DNA from: Actinostola sp. cb2023
Taxonomy: Eukaryota > Cnidaria > Anthozoa > Actiniaria > Actinostolidae
Length of the DNA: 64,000 nt
Direction of reading: 5' to 3'
Assembly (NCBI GenBank): GCA_033675265.1
Contig: JAUJYZ010001308.1
Location: 1-64,000 of the forward strand
How positions within the stretch are numbered: the first letter of the stretch is position 1; each line of letters starts with the position of its first letter. The position numbers and the translations under genes were made by a program. Positions 25,074-37,000 of this stretch are shown in pieces. The notes beneath the pieces are model-generated. The model saw nothing but the letters and a program-made list of their open reading frames with translations, made no database searches and was not told where the DNA came from.

Positions 25074-28000
25074 ATGGCGACTGTAAGTTTGTGTCAAGTT
25101 GTGATTTGCAGCGACAGTTTGAGGCATTTTGTTCTTGTTTTAACGCTTCTTTCTGTCTTCCAAGGGATCTTTAGCCTCTATTGCTGATTATGAAGATGAT
25201 GATACTGATGCAGATGATGAAACGTGAGAATTTCGAAGTTTTTCAGTTCAAATCAAAATGTTCTCTGACAGCACGATTTTCTTATTAGTTTGAGCGCATG
25301 ATATAATAATAACAAACAACATAGCACCTCATTTGATTTGATGATCTGCTTTTAACCAAGCCAAACAGCTTGCAATTATACATCATATATTCGCTGGCTT
25401 TTCTGTAACTGTCGTAACTTAAGCTTATATATTTGAGCCGGCATGTGTATGAGGTCAAAGGTGACAACTACCTCCAATCGATATCACTCAATACCAATCG
25501 ATATCAATTAATTGATTGATAATCGATGACCAATCGATGAAGGAGATGTGTGTGATAATCGATTGCCATTGGTTTCCAATAGCAATCGATAGCTTGATTA
25601 GTATCAATACTCCTAGTTCCCGGCACCATCTTGAAAGGTAGCCGTGCCTTTGCATCGAAGCGAGACTGGCGGTGATAGAGACCTTTTTTAAGGGTGGACT
25701 AACATATTTCGTTGCCATGGTAATTCATTGCTATGCAGAGTTTGAATGAGAAGAGATTTCATCGAGCAAGCGCCCAGTGTTTTTCCGCAAGACATACACG
25801 AGTTTCACTTCACAAATTACAAGTTATATATTTTATTGAACGTTATTCTTTTAATTTTAAGTTTGTTCAATGAATTATAAATATTCGAAATATGATAGAC
25901 TGCAGTAGTTTAAAGTAAAAGAAGTCAAAGAAAGCAAGCGATAATTCCACTTGAAGAGTCATTCAAAAGCAACAACACTCAACAGAGATTATTGAACCGA
26001 AGTAAAACAAGCCGACTTATCATCACAAAAACTTCAACCTAAGAGTAAAAAACCCCGATAAATCAATAAAAAACCAAAGATTACCTTACTCAACAGGTTA
26101 TTGTTCTAGACTCTGCCTGTCAAAATGAAACATGTCAAACAGTAGATGAAGTACGTCGAAGATCGGTGAAAACACCTAGTTGAAAACATGACTGAAAAAC
26201 TTTGCCGTATCGAAAGACTGCACAATTAAAGTAAATATCGATCTTCCTTTCTGGGTACATTTTTATGTACCTTGAACCAAAAGAAAGTGCAGAAAAGACA
26301 TTTTTCCAGCACACCTAAATTGTCATGTATTTGTCTTGCGAACAAAAATTATAACGACCACAGGTAGCCCAAGTCACAAAAATGGCATTTTCAGGGGAAA
26401 ACGCCGTTCTTTTCAGGTTTTCAAAAAAGTTAACTTTTTTCTTTATGTATCTGCTATGAAAAGTATTCTCCACAAACTGGAACATGGATTTTAAAAACAA
26501 AGAAAAAATGGAAAAGTTATGGACAAAAATGTCTTTATAAATGCAAAGAAACTGCCATAAAAAAAAATCAATTTTCATTGAAACGCATGCTCAGTCTTCT
26601 GCACCTTGATATAAATTTTCAGATTATACTAAAATATTTTTAATTCATCAAAACCCCATGAAAAACGGCATTTTTTTACAATTTGATGACGTCATAAAGA
26701 CGTACGTGATGACGTCATCACATGTCAAACTTCTACCCCCAACTAACACATTCCAAAAGTTTCATACCTTATGTACTGATTTTAGGAATTTTATCAGCCT
26801 TCAAAGTTTCCCTAGCAACGGGCCAAATAAATACATATGTATGTTAGTCCACCCTTAACACCTTGGACATTATTATTCACATGTCTCTATCATTGCAAGG
26901 TCGCTGCCAGTCTCGCTTCGATGCAAAGGCACGGCTCAAGTTCAAGTTTATTTTCACACACATATTTTATGTGGAATAGAGCCCAGGGAAGGGGGACTCG
27001 TGTGAAAGGAGCGGGGATGATCGTCAACAATTTGAATTAAACCCTTAAGGAGTCCAATTTGTGCATGGCTTCAGATTAATTAGACCCCTAAAAGATACCA
27101 TTCTAAAACAGACAGACAAATAAGTGCTGTAGTCACTTTATGACACCACCAACATAGTATAACATAGTATGGCAGCATTGTTTAATTCTTTGTGTGCAAC
27201 CCTAAATTGGATAAATGGCTAAAAATATTGGCGTTCTGTTGTGAACACCATAATTTACACCCCTAAAAGAGATCATCCCACCCCTCTCACATGGGAGTCT
27301 CCCAGGGAATAGACAAGTTATTTAAATCAGACCTATTTTCTATAGAACAAAGTTTGATATGCAAACAAGCATGTGAAAATGTTCATACCAGTAATTAGTC
27401 TGATATAAAGAATTGCCAGCACAAAACCACAACTGACATTTCAGTCTTGCTTGTTGCTTTGAATGCAACAATGTTTTTTTGATATACATGTAGGTGTATA
27501 GTGAACATGCTATTTAATATGTTAAAAATATTGTTATATTTCTGATGTTTCAGAACTGTTGATTGGAATATAAAGGGAACTCATTTAAGGGGAAGATTTA
27601 CCATCTCACAAGATGGTCTATGTCCTCGATGTGAAACTAGCAGTGTTGTATTTGTTATTGTTGATGAGTAAGTGTTAGGTGTTAGACACCATTCTGTTAA
27701 CTTTTAATCAAGAACTTGGTATCTTCAATGAATTGTACCTTTCAACATGTGCTTCTTCTATACAATGCTGATGTTCCTGGATGTACCGTAATGATTTGAA
27801 TAAGCGTCAGGGGCGCTTATTTGATTTTGGGGGGGGGGGCCGAATGGGGCACTTGTTAGGGAAGGGGTGCTTATTAGGGAGGGGGCCCTTATTTAAAGGA
27901 GGGCACTTATTCTAATTATTACAGTATCTAGTATAATTATGATGATATATAAAAAATAATAATTAATAATATATAAACAAGTTACCTACTCAGTCTTATT

Positions 28001-31000
28001 AATAGGTTATTCCCAATGGGTGATATGCCTGAGATACTGTGTACTCTCATAGCAAAGGGCAAGGCTGTGTTATGGTCTAGTCAAAACAAGAAAGGTTGTA
28101 AGGTAATCATGTCTAACTAGTCTTATTATAAGATAGCAATCCTTCCTTTATATTTAGACTGCTGTAATATGCCCCACTAACCCAAAAACAAAATATACCC
28201 ACTTCATTACATCATCCACCAATGCTGTGAATAAAATTTGGTAACACTTGTAAGTACAGCATTGTTGATTGCTTGACAATATTACAAGTCATGATACAAT
28301 AAATATACAAAAGAAATATACACTGAATATTCTACCGGTCTCTGATTAATAATAGCTTTAGGCCTCACTTTAGACTACACAACTTCATTAATATACACAC
28401 TTAATGTCTCTATCCCTACAGCGCTTCATTCTATACACCCAATACTCATCTCACTGGTGATGACACGACTCTCACACGCACTTCTTACTACATTCTATAC
28501 ACCCAACACTCATCTCACTAGTGGTGACACGACTCTCACACTCACTTCTTACTACATTCTATACACCCAACACTCATCTCACTAGTGGTGACACGACTCT
28601 CTCACACTCCTTACTTCATTCTATACACCCAACACTCATCTCACTGGTGATGACACGACTCTCACACTCACTTCTTACTACATTCTGTACACCCAACCTC
28701 CATCTCACTAGTGGTGACACGACTCTCGCACTCACTCCTTACTTCATTCTATACACCCAACACTCATCTCACTGGTGGTGACACGACTCTCACACCCACT
28801 TCTTACTTCATTCTATACACCCAACACTCATCTCACTAGTGGTGACACGACTCTCACACTCCTTACTTCATTATATACACCCAACACTCATCTCACTGGT
28901 GGGAACATGACTCTCACACCCACTTCTTACTTCATTCTATACACCCAACACTCATCTCACTGGTGGTGACACGACTCTCACACTCCTTACTTCATTATAT
29001 ACACCCAACACTCATCTCACTGGTGGGAACACGACTCTCACACTCACTTCTTACTTCATTCTATACACCCAACACTCATCTCACTGGTGGGAACACGACT
29101 CTCACACTCACTTCTTACTTCATTCTATACACCCAACACTCATCTCACTGGTGGTGACACGACTCTCACACTCACTTCTTACTTCATTCTATTCACCCAA
29201 CACTCATCTCACTAGTGGTGACACGACTCTCACACTCACTTCTTACTACATTCTGTACACCCAACCTCCATCTCACTAGTGGTGACACGACTCTCGCACT
29301 CACTCCTTACTTCATTCTATACACCCAACACTCATCTCACTGGTGGTGACATGACTCTCACACTCACTTCTTACTTCATTCTGTACACCCAACACTCATC
29401 TCACTAGTAATAATAATACTTGTAAATAAAGCATTCAGTTGCAAGTGATGATAATTGTAAGTAAAGCATTGTTGATTGGATGACTTCAATACTCTGGCTG
29501 CTTTCAATGTTAACATTGATCATTACCGTTTATCAAGAAGTGAGCAAGTAAGTATTAAACATTCATTTACTCTAGAAGAACATATCATAATTAGGGTAGT
29601 ATCTGGTACAGTTAATGTTAATATTGAAGAAAAGGAATGCATTTTTAATTGACAGGCCCCTCCTACTTTTTTATGCCGAGGGTTTTGTCCACCTGATCCT
29701 CTTGGAGCAGGATTTAATGTGAACTGGAGCAATGTTTCCTTGCAAGACCTCTTTTTTTCATCACAACCAAGAAATGTAAGTACATGTTTTATGGTATATA
29801 TTGTACATACTCAATGTTATCTAGATGGGTTTTACTGAAATTAAGAATATAATCTGCATGTATGTATTTATATAAAAGCATTGTTACAAGCTGTGTAAGT
29901 AAGTAAGTAAGTAAGGACTTTATTTAACAAGCGTAGCACGTAAAAGTATAAATACACTTATAAACTTGTGGCCCTTAGCTAATAAAAATTACTATAAAAA
30001 CTATTGCTATTGTAATGTACTTATTGTGCTTTGCTCTTATTAAGGCAAACACTGGTCCAACTGTACAGCAAGGTAAATAGTTAGCACATTAGTTTTTATT
30101 AGTTTTTTCTTATCTCTTGATAACCTGTAATTTTTAAAGGTCTACAAACAAACAGTCATTGTATATTTCCACAGAAGGAGAATCAAAAGATGAAAATTAT
30201 GATGTGGAGTATGGAGAAAATGGCAGTGATGATGATGATGATGATGATCTTGATGAAGATGAGTTAATAAAACAAATGTTAGCCAAAGAAGCACAAAAGA
30301 CACCACAAGAGGATATAACAGAAGAGACAGAAAACCAACCAAGTTATGAGAGTGAAACACCCCAACCTGATGATACCATTCCTCCTCATCTTAGAACAAC
30401 ACACACTGTTTATTCAACACAGAGCACATCAAGTAGTGTTCAGTCATCAACCAATACTTCTACAATAGAATCACAAGATAAAAGTTTTCAGTATCCTGTG
30501 TCTAGTGACGGCGGCTGTCCTTATTGTTACTCTAAGAATGTTAAATACATCATTGTCTTTGCTGATGGCATGCGTGATGGAGACCTGCCTTTCACACTGC
30601 GTGAACTCATTAAAAGAGATCAAGCTTTCAAGATGGCAAAAGGTATTGGATTATAGATTATTGATTCACAACAATAAATTATTGACCACAGCCATAACCA
30701 TAACAGAGCTTGTAATTATGATCCAAAAACATCTTCACTTGCATAAACATTAACTCTGATATTCTCCGCTAAACTTACTGATATCTTGACAATAATTATT
30801 ATTTAGATGTACTGTATGTACTGTATGAGCAGCCATACTGTATGGGAATTACCATGTCAAACCACAGGCAAGACATTGTAATTATCACACAGATGTGAAT
30901 ATTGTATCTCACTTATCATATCCAAACATGTATAACATCATGTTTTACTATAATAGTAAAACATGATGTTATACATGTTTGGATATGATAAGTGAGATAC

Positions 31001-34000
31001 AATATTCACATCTGTGTGATAATTACAATGTCTTGCCTGTGGTTTGACATGGTAATTCCCATACAGTATGGCTGCGCATCTAGTACATACAGTACATATA
31101 TACATCTAACAACATACATCATTATTATATACATTGTATCTACACAAGATTTTGTTGCTTGTTCATATCTTAATCCCTTTTTCTTTTCTTTCAGGTAATG
31201 TTCTCCTTGTTACAGTGTTGGATGGAGATATGATTGTACCAGGGTGTTATACTAGATGCCAGTATGATTGTACCATGGTGTTATATGCCAGTATGATTGT
31301 ACCATGGTGTTATATGCCAGTATGATTGTACCATGGTGTTATATGCCAGTATGATTGTACCAGGGTGTTATATGCCAGTATGATTGTACCATGGTGTTAT
31401 ATGCCAGTATGATTGTACCATGGTGTTATATGCCAGTATGATTGTACCAGGGTGTTATATGCCAGTATGATTGTACCAGGGTGTTATATGCCAGTATGAT
31501 TGTACCATGGTGTTATATGCCAGTATGATTGTACCATGGTGTTATATGCCAGTATGATTGTACCAGGGTGTTATATGCCAGTATGATTGTACCATGGTGT
31601 TATATGCCAGTATGATTGTACCATGGTGTTATATGCCAGTATGATTGTACCAGGGTGTTATATGCCAGTATGATTGTACCATGGTGTTATATGCCAGTAT
31701 GATTGTACCATGGTGTTATATGCCAGTATGATTGTACCATGGTGTTATATGCCAGTATGATTGTACCAGGGTGTTATATGCCAGTATGATTGTCAGTACC
31801 AGGGTGTCATACTAGATGCCAGCATCTAGTGTGAGAGTTTAGCTACAATTATAATTATTTATTTCTAATGCATTCCAAAAAAGGGATATACATAATTACA
31901 ATAATGCTGACTATTACAGTGTTGGATTGTGCCAGGGTTTATATTAGACGCCAGTATCTATTTTTATTTTATATTTTATTTATTTTATTAAATTTATTTT
32001 ATTAAATTTATTTTATTAAATTTATTTTATTAAATTTATTTTATTTAAAAAAACTCCAGTGTTAGAGTTTAGCTACAAGGGATATACAGGATATATGATC
32101 CAATTCGAATTCTCTCTTTGCGTCTGATATATGTATTTCAGGATATACAGTGGAATCACGATTTTTCGAACCTCCAAGGGAGACAATAATAAATTATTCG
32201 AAAAATTGGGAGTTCGAAAAACCGAAGGTGGCATTGGATTAAACTAGATTGATGGATATAATTGTCTTATAACAATCAAGTATTATGACACTCTTTTGCA
32301 GATCTTTATGTACAAACAAAACGTAAATTTAAAGATTAGAGTTAATTCGGCAGAACAAGAACCAATATTGATGTACATATGGTAATTCTGGAAAAGAAGT
32401 CCATGAATACATCTTACCAAAAGTTGTAATTTAGATCAAAGTGCACATAATTGGTTCCTAAATTTACAAGGTTCAAGAAATCAAGGGTAATTTTGGCTAC
32501 GGGAGCCAATAATTGGTTTGAAAAATTGGGAGTTTCGAAACATTGAGGGTTTGAAAGATCAGGAATAAATTTACAGTGTTTGACTGAAGCAAATCCAAGA
32601 GAAACGAGGTTTGGTTCGTATAATTGGGAGGTTCAAAAAATCGAGGGTTCGAAAAAATGGGATTCCACTGTATCATAATGTTGACTAACTTTGAAAAAGG
32701 GAGGATGGGAATGGGATGAAAAATGTTAACAATATTACTGTAGATCATTAAGGTGCAATGGGACCTGTTCTACAAGGGTCTGCAAACATGTAATCATATC
32801 TTGTAACTGTGGTTTGTAAAACTCTCAGATGATTTAAAAAAATACACTGTAAAAGATGATTTCTGTTCTCTTTTTTCAAGTTCTGTTTTAAGACAATGTA
32901 ACATGGCAACAAAAGAATCATCTTTCTTCAGAGTACAACAACTTCGATGTTCCAATTCAGCATGTCTGTCTATATCAAGTCCATCTTATTTCACTTTGAG
33001 TTGTGTATTAATTTACTCCCAAAAATCTGTCTATGTTATCTGTGTCTGTTTGTATCATGTCTAACCCACAATGCTCTACAATTACCTGTATGTATGATAA
33101 TTAGTAGTGTGGATCCAGACTACAGTAGTAATAGTCTCCCTTTACATTGCAGGAACAAATGATCCCCCATCATTTCAATGCCAAGTCTGTCATTATGGCT
33201 TTAACTTAGACTGGTCATCCACAAACTTGGAACTCATCTTTGGGATTGCTAAAGGAGGCTCTACTGAAACATCAAATACCACAACAACAAGTACATCAAG
33301 TGTTCCTCCACCACGGGTACCACCCCCAACAAGATATCAACCCCCCTTTCCACCTCCAGGTCTACCTCCACGTCCAGGAATGCCGCCTCCAAGAATGCCT
33401 CCCCATGGAATCCCACCACCAAGAATCCCACCTCCACGGATGTCACCAAGACTACCACCACCAAGAGTTCCACCACCTGGTTTTTCACCCCCTCGTGCCT
33501 TTCCTCCTGGGCCACGCGGAATACCTCCACCAGGTTGCCCTGCAGTTTCCACCACCACCTGGACATGTCCCACCCAGAGTGCCACCTCCTAGGATTCCAC
33601 CACCCAGAGTACCACCTCCTAGGGTACCACTTCCTAGGGTACCACCTCCTAGGGTACCACTTCCTAGGGTACCACCTCCTAGGGTACCACCTCCTAGAGT
33701 ACCACCTCCTAGAGTACCACCTCCAATGAATATACCACCCAGGGCTCCTCCACCATATGGTGGGGGACTACCACCCAGGTACCCAAGACCTCCTTATCAG
33801 TATGGGCATCATCCACATCATCCACACCACAGACCACCACCAGGCCCACCTATGTATGGGAGGTAAACTGCTGTTGTTCTTGTTATAAGTTGTTTAAATG
33901 TTGTGGTTGAAGTTTGTTTCTTCTTGTGATAGATATGCAGACTATGGTTACCATGACCCTTACTACCCACCACCAATGCCACCCATACCACCACCACCAT

Positions 34001-37000
34001 TTGGTCACTATCCTCACCATCCACGAGGATACCCACGACCCTTCCCTCCACCTCCAGTACCAGAGTACCACTACAATTACCCACCACCATCAGTACCAGC
34101 ACCCCCAGGAACATACCCAGCAAGACCTTACCCAGTATCTAGGTTCTCCAGTAATACACATGTTACTCAAGACACCCCAATCACTTCTGATGTTACTGAG
34201 AACAATGATGTTGATGAAGCTAAATCACTAGAAGATTCACACAGACTTGAAGAATTGTTGAACCAGATTGACAAGGTTCGAGGTGAAGGACAAGAAACAG
34301 ATGATAACATGAGTAGTGAAGAACCAAACTCGTTTAGTGAAGAACAGGTTGATGACAGAACAGCAGGGGATGGTAATTATACAACATTACAGTATATACA
34401 AATGTCACAGGAATCAAAGAATAACATCATTGTCAGTAGTATAGTGTGCAGGAAATGAACCCCTTTTATAGGGAGGGAAAGGGAATGTTCAATTCAGTGG
34501 ATGATGTCTGTTGTCTTTGTGCAAATCGGTGCCTATGCCTTCCAGAATAACTATGCCTTCCAGAATAACTATGCCTTCCAGAATAACTATGCCGTCCAGA
34601 ATAACTATGCCTTCCAGAATAACTATGCCTTCCAGAATAACTATGCCGTCCAGAATAACTATGCCTTCCAGAATAACTATGCCTTCCAGAATAACTACGC
34701 CTTCCAGAATAACTATGCCTTCCAGAATAACTATGTCTTCCAGAATAACTATGCCTTCCAGAATAACTATGCCTTCCAGAATAACTATGCCTTCCAGAAT
34801 AACTATGCCTTCCAGAATAACTATGCCTTCCAGAATAACTATGCCTTCCAGAATAACTATGCCTTCCAGAATAACTATGCCTTCCAGAATAACTATGCCT
34901 TCCAGAATAACTATGCCTTCCAGAATAACTATGCCTTCCAGAATAACTATGCCTTCCAATATAACTATGCCTTCCAGAATAACTATGCCGTCCAGAATAA
35001 CTATGCCTTCCAGAATAACTATGCCTTCCAGAATAACTATGCCGTCCAGAATAACTATGCCGTCCAGAATAACTATGCCGTCCAGAATAACTATGCCTTC
35101 CAGAATGACTATGCCTTCCAGAATAACTATGCCTTCCAGAATAACTATGCCTTCCAGAATAACTATGCCGTCCAGAATAACTATGCCTTCCAGAATAACT
35201 ATGCCTTCCAGAATAACTATGCCTTCCAGAATAACTATGCCTTCCAGAATAACTATGCCTTCCAGAATAACTATGCCTTCCAATATAACTATGCCTTCCA
35301 GAATAACTATGCCTTCCAGAATAACTATGCCTTCCAGAATAACTATGCCGTCCAGAATAACTATGCCTTCCAGAATAACTATGCCGTCCAGAATAACTAT
35401 GCCGTCCAGAATAACTATGCCTTCCAGAATAACTATGCCTTCCAGAATAACTATGCCGTCCAGAATAACTATGCCGTCCAGAATAACTATATAACTATAG
35501 GGATCTACCTTAATTACTCACTTATTATCAATGTGTTTGTGGTTGTGTCAATGTCATGTTTGATCCAAAACTGTTAATTCCACCTTAGGTATTCAAGACA
35601 CAGAACCAACTGAACCAACAGCAGAAATTACTGTTGGTGAAGACGAAGTGACACAACGCACAGTAACTGATGATACAGATGACAATGTTGGTGAAGAAGA
35701 AGTGACACAACGCACAGTAACTGATGATACAGACGGCAATGTTGGTGAAGACGAAGTAACACAACGCACAGTAACTCATGATACAGACGACAATGTTGGT
35801 GAAGACGAAGTGACACAACGCACAGTAACTGATGATACAGATGACAATGTTGGTGAAGACAAAGTGACACAACGCACAGTAACTGATGATACAGATGACA
35901 ATGTTGGTGAAGACAAAGTGACACAACGCACAGTAACTGATGATACAGATGACAATGATTCCAGTGAAGATCAATTTGTGACACCATGTGAGAGTGCTAG
36001 TGATTTACTTACTACCGATAAACCTAGCACATCTAAAGAAACTGAGCAATCAAGCGATGCTCTCACTACTATACAAACAATATCACCCAGGACTAAGCAA
36101 GGCCGCAAGAGAAAAGCTCCATCCAAAACAGACGAAGATGAGGAAGACGAGAATACTAAACAACAGAAAGTCACAGATGACAGTTCACAGGAAGAACTTA
36201 CTGTAGAATTAGACGTCAAAAGAACAATCACTACGAAACCAAACACAGGTAGAAGAGGACGAAGAACCAGGGCATCTCGACAAAGTAAAACCGAGTCGGC
36301 AAGGAAAAATGTGGTGTTAGAGTTACCATCTAGTGTATTGGAAATAGAAGTAACAGCCACAGTGTCATCACCACCACATAACGCCAACACATCAGATAAT
36401 GACCAGAACATAGAGGACACAAAGAGACAAACGAATTCGATAAAGAAGGAGACAAGAACTACAAGATCACGAAAGGGAGCTGACGAGGATACCTCAGAGC
36501 TGTTGTCTGGAGCAGTAGACTCCTCTCAAAAACGACGAGGTCGGCAACAGAAAGGAGTGGCTGTACCCTCTGATGACCCGCAGCCAGAAAGTGAGACTGT
36601 AGCAACAGCAATGTCTACAGATGAAGAGTCTCAGACGATTGATTCTACTGCTAGAAGACGACGAGGACGATCACGGAAAGGTGTGGCTGATAAGGGTAAA
36701 ACTACTACCAGTGAAAGCACTGACGACCCGCAGCCAGAAAGTGAGACTGTAGCAACAGCAATGTCTACAGATGAAGAGTCTGAGACAATTGATTCTACTG
36801 CTGGAAGACGACGAGGACGATCACGGAAAGGTGTGGCTGATAAGGGTAAAACTACTACCAGTGAAAGCACTGACGACCCACATCCAGAAAGTGAGACTGT
36901 AGCAAGAGCAATGACTACAGATTCTGAGACGATTGATTCTATTGCTGGAAGACGACAGGGACGATCAGGGAAAGGCGTGACTGATAAGGATAAAACTACA

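Noticed and set aside
33261..33866. ORFs antisense or out of frame to the Pro-rich exons
   Set aside because: They are shadows of the low-complexity CCA/CCT-rich coding sequence, which splice phases place in the sense frame.
34373..34458. Extension of exon 11 of the unknown gene to a stop at 34458
   Set aside because: The frame is open past the donor GTAATT at 34373, but the next exon at 35589 joins in phase, so a spliced product is favoured. An alternative short isoform remains possible.
34489..35577. ORFs reading AFQNNY, MPSRIT and VILEGI repeats (also 43,614-44,760)
   Set aside because: Products of the 18-bp satellite, open on both strands. The segment sits between a good donor (34373) and acceptor (before 35589).
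36640..36680. Canonical AT-hook
   Set aside because: The core RGRP is not present; the unit reads RGRSRKG, so I call it only AT-hook-like.
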